A stretch of DNA of 21,979 nucleotides from JABDII01 sp041576235 (lineage in GTDB: Bacteria > Gemmatimonadota > Gemmatimonadetes > Gemmatimonadales > GWC2-71-9): NCBI GenBank assembly GCA_041576235.1, contig JBFGLJ010000028.1, forward strand, positions 1 through 21,979. Direction: 5' to 3'. Under the pieces are notes generated by a model. The model was not told the origin of the DNA and made no database searches. It saw only the letters and a program-made list of their open reading frames with translations. A program made the position numbers and the translations under genes. Shown here piece after piece: positions 7,983-15,435 of this stretch. The stretch's first letter is position 1, and every line of letters begins with the position of its first letter.

Positions 7983-8318
7983 TCAGGGACCGCCGCTCGG
8001 CGGGGTGAATTCGGGTGCCCGGTCTCCCGGTGATGACGAGACACCCTCGTAGGCGTGATAGCTCGCCCGGGCGATCGCATCCGTGACCTGCCCCCCTTCC
8101 AGGATGACCAGGTCGTGCATCCCGCACGTCTTGAGACAGCCATTCTCGTAAAACATGTAACTGAACGCGCCTCGGCGCCGGACCGTCAGCGGCTCGCCCC
8201 AGGACACGCGGACTTCGGCCTCGGACATCCCGGCGCGGATGACCTTCACTTGCGCGGGGGGCGCGTACCCGTAGAGGCCGAGACCCGTCGTCAGGACTGC
8301 CACGGCAAGGATTCGCAT
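7983..8318 (-). CDS. Small exported protein with a BamE/SmpA-like pattern
   Basis: The 111-residue product starts with an Arg and a hydrophobic stretch (MRILAVAVLTTGLGLYGYA), which looks like a signal peptide. The body has the pattern of BamE/SmpA/OmlA-like domains: GMSEAEVRVSWGEPL (30-44), an aromatic FSYMFYENG strand (52-60), and LVILEGGQVTDA (70-81). There is no lipobox cysteine. Cys61 and Cys65 flank LKT and could form a disulfide outside the cytoplasm. The ATG at 8318 overlaps the purQ stop by one base (TGATG), which decides this start over one ten codons upstream. It lies between purQ and purL, whose products work together in the cytosol, so an exported product here is odd. The fold assignment is by pattern only and is moderate in confidence. 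Confidence 0.75.
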   Translation of the reverse strand: MRILAVAVLTTGLGLYGYAPPAQVKVIRAGMSEAEVRVSWGEPLTVRRRGAFSYMFYENGCLKTCGMHDLVILEGGQVTDAIARASYHAYEGVSSSPGDRAPEFTPPSGGP

Positions 8319-9004
8319 CAGACGACTCCTTTCACGATGGGGACCCACGAGGCCATCGAGGCAAAGAACCCGGCTCCATCTGCGCCCGCCCCTACGGCGC
8401 CGACCGCCCGTTCGGGGTGGGGCATGATGCCGACCACGTTGCCTTTGGCGTTCGCGATCCCAGCGATATCATGCACCGATCCATTGGGATTCTGCCCCTC
8501 AACATACCGCAACACGACACGTCCCTCGGCCTCCAGCCGTGTGATGTCGTCGGCTGGTGCCACAAATCGTCCCTCTCCGTGCGCGACGGGGAGCCGAAGG
8601 GTCGTGCCGGGTCCGAATACGGTGGTGAAGGGCGTCGTCACGCGTTCGACGCGAATCCCGACTGGTCTGGAGACGAACGCGAGTCCCGCGTTACGGTTGA
8701 GCGCGCCCGGGAGTAATCCGGCTTCACACAGGATCTGAAATCCGTTGCAGATGCCGAGGACCGCGCCTCCGCGGCGGGCATGCTCCCGGACGGCGTGCAG
8801 GATCGGGCTAAAACGCGCGATGGCCCCCGAACGCAGATAATCACCGTAGCTGAACCCACCTGGCAGGAGCACGATATCGGCCCCGGCGATATCCCGGTCG
8901 CGGTGCCACACGATAGTGGCGTCGAGGCCGGCCGCCTCGGCCGCTCGAGCCGTCTCCATCTCGCAGTTACTCCCAGGAAAGCGGACGACAGCGGCGCGCG
9001 GCAC
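8318..9004 (-). CDS. purQ: Phosphoribosylformylglycinamidine synthase, glutaminase subunit PurQ
   Basis: PurQ hydrolyses glutamine and passes ammonia to PurL. The 228-residue product is a class I glutamine amidotransferase of normal length, with LPGGFSYGDYLRSGAI (47-62), the nucleophile elbow GICNGFQIL containing Cys86, and the catalytic pair His196/Glu198 in GIMPHPERAVG. The start is a GTG at 9004-9002 that shares one base with the purS stop (TAGTG). The N-terminus this gives, with AVVRFPGSNCE, matches the family exactly. Downstream, its own stop shares one base with the next gene (TGATG). The purS-purQ pair is standard; here purL is separated from them by two small unrelated genes. Confidence 0.97.
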   Translation of the reverse strand: MPRAAVVRFPGSNCEMETARAAEAAGLDATIVWHRDRDIAGADIVLLPGGFSYGDYLRSGAIARFSPILHAVREHARRGGAVLGICNGFQILCEAGLLPGALNRNAGLAFVSRPVGIRVERVTTPFTTVFGPGTTLRLPVAHGEGRFVAPADDITRLEAEGRVVLRYVEGQNPNGSVHDIAGIANAKGNVVGIMPHPERAVGAVGAGADGAGFFASMASWVPIVKGVV

Positions 9005-9252
9005 TAGGACTCGACCTCGATAGCGAAATCTTCGGTGACGGGATTGGCCAGCAGCTGTTCACACATCGCTTCCGCCCGCTGTTCGGCTTCGCTGGCCGAC
9101 GGCGCTTCGACCGTGAGTTCGATGGCCCGGCCGATACGGGCCCTCCGGGCGTCCGAGAACCCCAGCTCGCCCAACGCCCGCTCGACGGCTTGGCCCTGGG
9201 GGTCGAGCAGCTCCGCGCGGGGCATGACCCGAATCCGAACACGGAAGGTCAT
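9004..9252 (-). CDS. purS: Phosphoribosylformylglycinamidine synthase subunit PurS
   Basis: PurS is a small subunit that dimerises and bridges PurL and PurQ in the multi-part FGAM synthase. The 82-residue product has family length and pattern: an N-terminal strand FRVRIRVMPRAELLDPQGQAV, the ALGELGFSDARRARIGRAIEL core, and a C-terminal helix and strand ending in CEQLLANPVTEDFAIEVE. The ATG at 9252 overlaps the pssA stop in an ATGA, and the stop overlaps the purQ GTG start by one base. The protein is too small for catalytic motifs; identification rests on pattern, size and direct linkage to purQ. Confidence 0.95.
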   Translation of the reverse strand: MTFRVRIRVMPRAELLDPQGQAVERALGELGFSDARRARIGRAIELTVEAPSASEAEQRAEAMCEQLLANPVTEDFAIEVES

Positions 9253-10142
9253 GGGAGCTGCCCCCGCCCTCGTCTTTCGCGCGGCCGGCCGTGCCGGGGG
9301 ATCGACAGCGAGGACTCCTGGTCGGCCGGCGGAGAGACCGGCTGCCGGAGCGCGCGCTCGTCTCCTCGCTCCAGCAGACTATAGACCGTGGCGCGGAGAA
9401 GTCCGTAGATGATGTAGGTCATACCGAAAGGAAAGAAAAAGTACTTGGGAACCAACAGTCCGCCCGCCAGGATGCCCAGGTGGAGCCCAAGCCCCATGAT
9501 CCCCCGCCGCGACCGGACACCGATGCCGGGGAGCTTGGGGTAGCGCACGTGACTGACCATCAAAGCGGAGAGGCCCAGGATGAGCATGACGAGCAAGAGC
9601 TGGCTGTTGACCCGCCCCAGCGTTGGCCCGTACCACGGCGTTTGGGTAAACGGGTAGTAGACGCCGAGGGCCATGCCTGCGGCGGTCGACGGCAACCCAT
9701 TGAACCACCGCCCCTCGTGCCCGCTCATGGCGTCGACGTTATATCGTGCCAGTCTGAGCGCGACTGCCGTGACGTAGATGAAGCAGATGACCCAGGCGAA
9801 GCGGCCGGCCTGCGAGAACTCCAGGAAATACATCACCAGCGCGGGGGCGATCCCAAAGGAGATCAGATCCACCAGCGAGTCCAGCTCGGCTCCAAACCGG
9901 CTCCCCGTGCGGGAGAGGCGTGCGATTCTCCCGTCCAGCATGTCGAGCACGCCGGCGATGACGATGAACCACCCCGCCCAAATGAAATCGCCGTTGAACG
10001 CTGCGACAATGGCCCAGAACCCGAAAAACAAGTTTCCCAGCGTAAACGCGCTGGGGAGCACCACGCCGCGCCGCCGCTTCGCCCGGCGGGGGCGGGTCCG
10101 GGGGCGGGGGCGGGGAGTCGGGTGCCGCGGGGGAATCGTCAT
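9249..10142 (-). CDS. pssA: CDP-diacylglycerol--serine O-phosphatidyltransferase
   Basis: This membrane enzyme transfers a phosphatidyl group from CDP-diacylglycerol to serine; its product is the substrate of the Psd enzyme encoded just upstream. The 297-residue protein carries the CDP-alcohol phosphatidyltransferase signature D-G-x2-A-R-x8-G-x3-D-x3-D at Asp70 to Asp92. It has several hydrophobic segments (for example about 35-50, 55-68, 93-105, and others to about residue 245) and a polar C-terminal tail. The first 26 residues are extremely Arg/Pro rich and encoded by GC-extreme DNA. The substrate (serine rather than glycerol phosphate or inositol) is inferred from the adjacent psd. Start (ATGA with psd) and stop (ATGA with purS) are both overlapped. 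Confidence 0.93.
   Translation of the reverse strand: MTIPPRHPTPRPRPRTRPRRAKRRRGVVLPSAFTLGNLFFGFWAIVAAFNGDFIWAGWFIVIAGVLDMLDGRIARLSRTGSRFGAELDSLVDLISFGIAPALVMYFLEFSQAGRFAWVICFIYVTAVALRLARYNVDAMSGHEGRWFNGLPSTAAGMALGVYYPFTQTPWYGPTLGRVNSQLLLVMLILGLSALMVSHVRYPKLPGIGVRSRRGIMGLGLHLGILAGGLLVPKYFFFPFGMTYIIYGLLRATVYSLLERGDERALRQPVSPPADQESSLSIPRHGRPRERRGRGQLP
10088..10122 (+). other. G-run tract with G-quadruplex potential opposite the pssA 5' end
   Basis: The plus strand has six runs of three to five Gs separated by one to four bases, so the plus (template) strand could form a G-quadruplex. The minus-strand codons encode the Arg/Pro-rich PssA N-terminus. The tract lies about 20 to 55 nt after the pssA start codon. 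Function is unproven; amino-acid composition and high GC alone could produce it. Confidence 0.35.
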
Positions 10143-10762
10143 GTCCAGCGAGCCACCACCGTCGTCCCGGCCCTCGTCTGATCGCCTACCTTGACCGACA
10201 CGTGCGTCGTGAGAGGGAGAAACACATCGACGCGCGAACCAAACCGAATGATGCCCATGCGCTGTCCTTGCTCAACTTGGGTCCCAACCGTGTGGTCAGT
10301 GACAATTCGTCGCGCGACTAAACCCGCGATCTGACGGACCAAGACCTTGCCCCGGGCCGTCTCGAGACCCACGGACGCCTGTTCGTTCTCCAGGCTGGCC
10401 TTGTCCTTGGCCGCATTGCCAAACCTGCCCGGGACGTAATCGCGGAACGTGAGGCTGCCGCTCGCCGGATATCGATTCACATGCACGTTGAAGATATTCA
10501 TGAAGATCGAAATGCGGTTGACTGGACCCCGGTGGAACTGTGGCTCCTCGAATTCGCCGATGCTGACCACCTGACCGTCGGCGGGGGCGAGCACCAACTC
10601 ATCCCCGCGTGGCCCGGTCCGGTCGGGATCGCGAAAGAACGCCGCGACCCATACCGCGGCCAACAGGGCCACCGCCCCCAACCGCCAGTCCACCAGGGCC
10701 AGCACCAGGGTGCCGGCACCGGCCGCCGCCACGAAGGGCCGTCCCTCAGGGGCGAGTCTCAT
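10139..10762 (-). CDS. psd: Phosphatidylserine decarboxylase, short type
   Basis: Psd decarboxylates phosphatidylserine to phosphatidylethanolamine using a self-made pyruvoyl group. The 207-residue proenzyme is of the short (about 210-residue) class. It has two hydrophobic segments near the N-terminus (about 9-42), APADGQVV with Asp62, the NIFNVHVNR motif with His94, and the self-cleavage site in IIRFGSRVDVFLP, where Gly175-Ser176 should be cut and Ser176 become the pyruvoyl group. The ATG at 10762 overlaps the purC stop (ATGA); longer forms only cover purC coding DNA. The stop overlaps the pssA start (ATGA). Archaetidylserine decarboxylases share this short form, but next to a bacterial pssA the phospholipid role is the natural one. 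Confidence 0.94.
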   Translation of the reverse strand: MRLAPEGRPFVAAAGAGTLVLALVDWRLGAVALLAAVWVAAFFRDPDRTGPRGDELVLAPADGQVVSIGEFEEPQFHRGPVNRISIFMNIFNVHVNRYPASGSLTFRDYVPGRFGNAAKDKASLENEQASVGLETARGKVLVRQIAGLVARRIVTDHTVGTQVEQGQRMGIIRFGSRVDVFLPLTTHVSVKVGDQTRAGTTVVARWT

Positions 10763-11676
10763 GCCGCCGGGGCCAGCGGCGCGCCGGTCACCCGGGCATA
10801 GGCCTCCAGATACCGGGCGCTGGTCGCCTCCCGCAACTCCACTGAGAGGGTGGGTGGCGGAGCCCGCCCATCCCACCGGCCTTCGCGCTTGAGCCCAGCC
10901 AGGTAATCCCGCAGGGGCTGCTTGTCAAAACTCGGCTGGCTTTGGCCGGGCCGGTATCCATCGGCCGGCCAGAATCGCGACGAGTCGGGTGTCAGGAGTT
11001 CATCGATCAGGAGGAGTCGGTCACGATCGACGCCGAATTCGAACTTGGTGTCGGCGATGATGATCCCCTGCCCGCGGGCGTGCCGCCGGCCAGCCTCGTA
11101 CAGCCGGTGGCTCGCCTCCCGGAGCGCGTTGGCCTTCGGAGCGCCCAGGGCCTCGACCATGGCATCGAAGGGCACGTTCTCGTCGTGACCGGTATGGGCC
11201 TTGGTGGCCGGGGAGAACAGGGGCGGGCTGAGCTCCTGGCTCTCGACCATTCCCAGCGGCAGCGGCTGGCCCGCAAGCGTGCCACTCGTGCGGTATTCGG
11301 CCCAGGCTGAGCCGGCCAGGTATCCGCGAACCACGCACTCGAAGAGGACGGGGGTCGTGCGGCGCACCAGCATCGTGCGTCCCGCTAGCGCCGATCGGAA
11401 GGGCGCGAGGGCGGGGACCCGATCGATGATCGTGTCGATGTCTGCCGACAGGAAGTGCGAGGGGAACGTATCCCGGAGCGCCGTGAACCAATAGGCGCTG
11501 ATCTGGGTCAATACCTCGCCCTTCCGTGGAATAGGTTCGGCCATCACCACGTCAAACGCGCTGATCCGATCGCTGGTCACGATCACCAGCTCATCATTGC
11601 CTGCGTCGTACACTTCGCGGACTTTCCCGCGCCGAACGATCGGCAGGGGCGCGCGATCAGGGGCAAGGACGCTCAT
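10759..11676 (-). CDS. purC: Phosphoribosylaminoimidazole-succinocarboxamide synthase (PurC)
   Basis: PurC joins CAIR and aspartate with ATP to give SAICAR, directly downstream of PurE and upstream of PurB in the pathway. The 305-residue product is of the longer, yeast Ade1-like class rather than the about 240-residue form of E. coli and B. subtilis. Visible motifs are RRGKVREVYD (15-24), TSDRISAFDVVM (34-45), the VVRGYLAGSAW segment (115-125), IADTKFEFG (207-215) and the DELLTPDSSRFW signature (225-236). The ATG at 11676 overlaps the purB stop (ATGA) and its own stop overlaps psd (ATGA). No regulatory element is seen inside the junctions. Confidence 0.97.
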   Translation of the reverse strand: MSVLAPDRAPLPIVRRGKVREVYDAGNDELVIVTSDRISAFDVVMAEPIPRKGEVLTQISAYWFTALRDTFPSHFLSADIDTIIDRVPALAPFRSALAGRTMLVRRTTPVLFECVVRGYLAGSAWAEYRTSGTLAGQPLPLGMVESQELSPPLFSPATKAHTGHDENVPFDAMVEALGAPKANALREASHRLYEAGRRHARGQGIIIADTKFEFGVDRDRLLLIDELLTPDSSRFWPADGYRPGQSQPSFDKQPLRDYLAGLKREGRWDGRAPPPTLSVELREATSARYLEAYARVTGAPLAPAA

Positions 11677-13112
11677 ACGACGACATCCGTGTGCTCCGGC
11701 GCTCCCGCTCGTGTCCGAGCGGAGGCCAGGAGCGGTTCGAGATACTCGTTCAAGAACTCCTCCACTTGCTCGCTGGCCCGGCCAGTGTATCGGGCCGGGT
11801 CGAGTTGGACCAGGACATCCTCATTGGCGACACGCCCGAACGCCGGGTCGGCCGCGAGGCGACTGATCAGGTCGTTGGGGGCTCCGCGGCTGACCGCCTC
11901 GGCGGCGGCCGCACTGTGCCGGCGGATGACCTCGTGCAGCGCTTGCCGGTCGCCGCCCGCGGCCACGCCAAGCATCAACCAGCGCTCCGTAGCCATGAAC
12001 GGCATCTGCTCCTCCGCGTGGCGCCGGATCACGTCGTCTCTGACCTCCAGCCCGGTGACAATGTTCGTGGCTAACACCACAATGGCGTCGGCGGCGAGAA
12101 ACGCCTCGGGCAGCACGAGCCGACGGTTGGCGCTGTCGTCCAGGGTCCGCTCGAGCCATTGCGTCGCCGCCGTCTGAGCCGGGTTGGCCGCGAGGGACAT
12201 GAGGAACCGTGCGAGACCGGTCAAACGCTCGGCCCGCATCGGGTTGCGCTTGTACGCCATGGCGCTTGACCCGACCTGCTCGGATTCCACACCCTCCAGA
12301 AGCTCGCCTTCGTGTTGGAGGAGCCGGATGTCGGCTGCGAATTTCGACGCCGACTGCGCCAGGCCGCTCAGGCAATCGAGCACCGTGCTATCCTGCTTGC
12401 GCGGATAGGTTTGTCCGGTCACCGCGAACACCTCGGCGAACCCCATCTTGTCGGCGATCCGGCGCTCGAGCTCACGAACCTTCGCGTGATCGCCCTCAAA
12501 CAAATCGAGAAATGAGGCCTGAGTCCCGGTCGTCCCCTTGCACCCGCGAAAGCGGAGCCGATCCAACCGGTCACACAACGCCTCGACATCCAAGGCGAGG
12601 TCCTGCATCCACAGGGTGGCCCGCTTGCCGACGGTGGTGAGCTGGGCCGGTTGAAAGTGGGTGTACGCCACGCACGGGAGCGAGCGGTGGCGACGGGCGA
12701 ACCCCTCAAGCGCCGCCAGGAGGGCGAGCGTCCGGCCGAGCACGAGGCGGAGGGCCTCGCGGACGATGAGGAGGTCGGCATTGTCGGTGATGAATGCGCT
12801 CGTGGCGCCCAAGTGGAGGATCGGTCGAGCGGCCGGGGCCTGGTCGCCGAACGCCAACACATGCGCCATCACGTCGTGCCGGATCCGCCGTTCATGCAGG
12901 GCGGCGTGTTCGAGGTCTGCGTCATCCAGGTGCTGTCGCATCTCGTCCAGCGCGGCATCCGGGATACCCAGGCCCAACTCGTGCTGGGCTTCAGCCAGCG
13001 CCAGCCACAGGCGCCGCCAGAGACCGATGCGGTGGCGGACGCCCCACAGCCGTTGCATGGCCGGTGAGGCATAGCGCGTGCTCAGGGGCGACAGGTAGCG
13101 ATCGTCGGTCAT
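11673..13112 (-). CDS. purB: Adenylosuccinate lyase
   Basis: PurB removes fumarate from SAICAR (to AICAR) and from adenylosuccinate (to AMP). The 479-residue protein belongs to the fumarase/aspartase superfamily, with THFQPAQ (151-157), the flexible signature loop GSSAMAYKRNPMRAER (281-296) bearing the catalytic serine, and GATSAFITDNADL (102-114). The YKRNPMR wording of the loop and the DNADL wording of the second motif resemble the subgroup that includes animal adenylosuccinate lyase more than the B. subtilis or E. coli forms. The ATG at 13112 overlaps the protease stop (ATGA), and its stop overlaps the purC start (ATGA). Confidence 0.96.
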   Translation of the reverse strand: MTDDRYLSPLSTRYASPAMQRLWGVRHRIGLWRRLWLALAEAQHELGLGIPDAALDEMRQHLDDADLEHAALHERRIRHDVMAHVLAFGDQAPAARPILHLGATSAFITDNADLLIVREALRLVLGRTLALLAALEGFARRHRSLPCVAYTHFQPAQLTTVGKRATLWMQDLALDVEALCDRLDRLRFRGCKGTTGTQASFLDLFEGDHAKVRELERRIADKMGFAEVFAVTGQTYPRKQDSTVLDCLSGLAQSASKFAADIRLLQHEGELLEGVESEQVGSSAMAYKRNPMRAERLTGLARFLMSLAANPAQTAATQWLERTLDDSANRRLVLPEAFLAADAIVVLATNIVTGLEVRDDVIRRHAEEQMPFMATERWLMLGVAAGGDRQALHEVIRRHSAAAAEAVSRGAPNDLISRLAADPAFGRVANEDVLVQLDPARYTGRASEQVEEFLNEYLEPLLASARTRAGAPEHTDVVV

Positions 13113-14539
13113 CGGAACACCAGGTCCGTAAACGTGACACGGCCGGACCGCTCGAAGTAGAGACGGAATTGCTGCCTGGGCCGGAGGGCGTTCAGGACCT
13201 CTCCGACTTGGGCGGCGCTCCGAACCCGGGTCCGGTCGATGCCGAGGATGGCATCGCCCTCGCGAAGGCCGGTCGCGCGCGAGACGGCGTCGGAGATGCG
13301 AACGATCAACGCCCCCTCAGCACTCTGCAATCCGCGCTCGGACTGAATGGCCGGATCGACGGTGATCAGTTGCAGGTCTCGCAGCACGGTGACCCGCTCG
13401 GCCGTGACCGTCGGCAGGTCGGCCGTGATGACGACCCGATCCGTTGGCCGCTCGGGGCCGATCTTGACCGCGATACTATCCCCGACCAAGAGGTCCAGCT
13501 TGACGGCTTCCCAGTCCAGATAATTCCGAAGCCGCCGGCCATTGGCCTCGACCATGACGTCGCCGGCCCGGACGCCGGCCCGGGCTGCGGGCCCGCCGGG
13601 TGCCACACTGGTGACCGAGACCCCCCCTTGAGTCTTCCACTCGCGGATCGCGTCGGCGCCTGCGACTTCGAGGCCCGTCCAGGCCCGGCGCACGACCCCG
13701 TCTTGGAGCAGCTGCTGCGCCACGCGCAACGCTCGCTCGACGGGAATTGCAAAGCCGAGGCCGATCGACCCGCCAGAGCTGGTGAAGATCGATGAATTCA
13801 CCCCTACGACTTCGCCAAGCGCGTTGCTCAAGGGGCCGCCGCTGTTCCCCGGGTTGATCGCGGCGTCCGTTTGGATCATGTCGAGGTAGAGCCCGGGTTG
13901 GTCCCCGCTCGGGAGGATGTTCCGACCGGTGGCGCTGACCACGCCCGCGGTCACCGTGGGCTCCGCATTCCCCAGCAAGTAACCATACGGGTTCCCGAGC
14001 GCCACCACCCACTCGCCAATCATGAGGTCGGTGCTCCGACCCACCGGGGCCACCGGGAGATTGGACCCGGTGATCTTGAGCACTGCGATGTCGGTGATCG
14101 GATCCTCCCCCACCAGTTCGGCGTCCGCGTCGGTCCCATCGCTCAACGTGACGACAATCGACTCCGCCCCACCGACCACGTGCTGGTTGGTGATGATCAC
14201 GCCATCGGCTCGGATGAGAAACCCCGTCCCGTTACTCCGAACGATCCGTTCTCGGAGCTGCGGAACGAAGAAGAGGTCGTATGGCGATCGCTGCACCCGC
14301 CGCCGGGACGTCACGTTGATCGACACCACCGCCGACCCCACACGGCCGACCGCATCGACAATGGCGGTACGGCGGGACTGGGCCAGCGACCGTGATGGGC
14401 TGCGCTCGCTGGCCACCTGCAGCGTCGCCCCCGCGACCGCGACGGGTGGGCGTTCGATCGGGTCTCCGCAGGCCGCGGCTCCCCCCGTCCCCGCCCCCGC
14501 GAGCGCGAGCACCAGGACCGCCGGCCACCGGTCTCTCAC
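13109..14539 (-). CDS. HtrA/DegP-like serine protease with two PDZ domains
   Basis: The 476-residue product is an exported S1C protease, probably acting on misfolded envelope proteins. A short Arg-flanked hydrophobic stretch (5-23) ends in AAAC at Cys24, either a non-canonical lipobox or an ordinary signal cleavage region. The trypsin-like domain (about 55-275) has His120 in ITNQHVVGG, Asp150 in DPITDIAVLK and Ser233 in NPGNSGGP, so the triad is complete. PDZ1 covers about 285-375 and a second, weaker PDZ about 385-475. I chose the GTG at 14539 because it overlaps the truA stop as GTGA, as elsewhere in the operon, and gives a proper signal; another GTG nine codons upstream is possible. Its position between truA and purB suggests a housekeeping operon, not a stress regulon. 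Confidence 0.93.
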   Translation of the reverse strand: MRDRWPAVLVLALAGAGTGGAAACGDPIERPPVAVAGATLQVASERSPSRSLAQSRRTAIVDAVGRVGSAVVSINVTSRRRVQRSPYDLFFVPQLRERIVRSNGTGFLIRADGVIITNQHVVGGAESIVVTLSDGTDADAELVGEDPITDIAVLKITGSNLPVAPVGRSTDLMIGEWVVALGNPYGYLLGNAEPTVTAGVVSATGRNILPSGDQPGLYLDMIQTDAAINPGNSGGPLSNALGEVVGVNSSIFTSSGGSIGLGFAIPVERALRVAQQLLQDGVVRRAWTGLEVAGADAIREWKTQGGVSVTSVAPGGPAARAGVRAGDVMVEANGRRLRNYLDWEAVKLDLLVGDSIAVKIGPERPTDRVVITADLPTVTAERVTVLRDLQLITVDPAIQSERGLQSAEGALIVRISDAVSRATGLREGDAILGIDRTRVRSAAQVGEVLNALRPRQQFRLYFERSGRVTFTDLVFR

Positions 14540-15318
14540 GCCGCCTCCCCACGCGGGAGAAACCACTCGGTGCCGTACGTGGCCGCCACAAAATACAGCC
14601 CCTCGGGCGGGGCGGGCGGGCTCGTGTCCTGCGTATGGGTGCTGGCCAACAAGGTGATCATGTCCTCCACGTCGCGCCGGCCCTGGCCAATGTCCACCAT
14701 GGTTCCAACGAGCATGCGGACCATGTGATGAAGAAAGCGATCGGAGACGATGTCAAACGCCACTCCCGCCGCATCCGTCCGTGGCGACCAGTCGGCGCGA
14801 CGCACTCGGCACCGGTAGTGCGGACGCGGCGCTCCCTTGGCGGCGAATCCCCTGAAATCGTGCTCGCCGACAACGGGGCTGGCGGCGGCCCGCAGCTTCT
14901 CCAGGTCGAGCGGTCGTCCCAGCGCCCATTCGAACGGACGCCGAAATGGCGACCGGGAACTGGCATCGGTTCCAACGTGGTAGCGATACCGACGCTCCAG
15001 GGCTCGTTTGCGAGCGTGAAATCCCGGACGCATGGCGTGAACCTCGGCGACCCAGCAATCCGGGGGCAACAAGGCATTGAGGGCCCGCGTCAGGGAGTCG
15101 GCCGTCCATCGTGCTGGCACGGTGAAACTCACGCCCATCCCAAGGGCGTGGACCCCGGCGTCTGTTCGTCCGGCCGCATGTGCCATGACGCGCGCGCCAC
15201 ACAGCCGTTCCAGCACCCGCTCGAACTCCTCTTGGACGGATCGCCCCCGCGGCTGTCGCTGCCAACCGACGAAGTCCCCACCGGCGTAGTGCAACAACCC
15301 GAGAAACGTCCGGCTCAT
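14536..15318 (-). CDS. truA: tRNA pseudouridine(38-40) synthase TruA
   Basis: TruA converts uridines 38, 39 and 40 of tRNA anticodon arms to pseudouridine. The 260-residue product has family length, with FVGWQRQPRGRSVQEE (16-31), the catalytic Asp53 in GRTDAGVHALG (50-60), the RRYRYHV strand, and a C-terminal FLHHMVRMLVGT motif. The start is the ATG at 15318; a GTG directly before it (15321) is an alternative. No SD is evident. It is the first gene of the long operon, because lexA upstream ends in a terminator. Its stop overlaps the GTG start of the protease gene. Confidence 0.95.
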   Translation of the reverse strand: MSRTFLGLLHYAGGDFVGWQRQPRGRSVQEEFERVLERLCGARVMAHAAGRTDAGVHALGMGVSFTVPARWTADSLTRALNALLPPDCWVAEVHAMRPGFHARKRALERRYRYHVGTDASSRSPFRRPFEWALGRPLDLEKLRAAASPVVGEHDFRGFAAKGAPRPHYRCRVRRADWSPRTDAAGVAFDIVSDRFLHHMVRMLVGTMVDIGQGRRDVEDMITLLASTHTQDTSPPAPPEGLYFVAATYGTEWFLPRGEAA

Positions 15319-15326
15319 CACGCGGA

Positions 15327-15356
15327 AAGGTAGTCCCGATCTCCATTCCGGAGCAA
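15327..15356 (-). promoter_or_regulatory. Candidate promoter of the truA-pur operon
   Basis: Between the lexA terminator and truA, the minus strand has TTGCTC (15356-15351), an 18-nt spacer and TACCTT (15332-15327). These are partial matches to -35 and -10 boxes. If real, transcription would start within a few bases of the truA start codon, giving an almost leaderless mRNA, which would fit the lack of an SD. The match is weak. Confidence 0.22.
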
Positions 15357-15381
15357 GACGCGCAACTCGTTGTCAGCGTTG

Positions 15382-15405
15382 AAAAAAGACCCGCTCTCGC
15401 GGGTC
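15382..15405 (-). terminator. Intrinsic terminator of lexA
   Basis: Read on the minus strand, a perfect 7-bp stem GACCCGC/GCGGGTC with a GAGA (GNRA) tetraloop is followed at once by six Ts. It lies 30 nt after the lexA stop and 64 nt before truA, and so separates the two transcription units. The plus strand has the A-run on the wrong side, so it acts in the minus direction only. Confidence 0.87.
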
Positions 15406-15435
15406 GGGGTCTCGACGAGTGCACGGCCGGGGGAA

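Noticed and set aside
15406..15435. Terminator for the plus strand in the lexA-truA gap
   Set aside because: The perfect stem here is followed by Ts only on the minus strand, and no plus-strand gene ends nearby.
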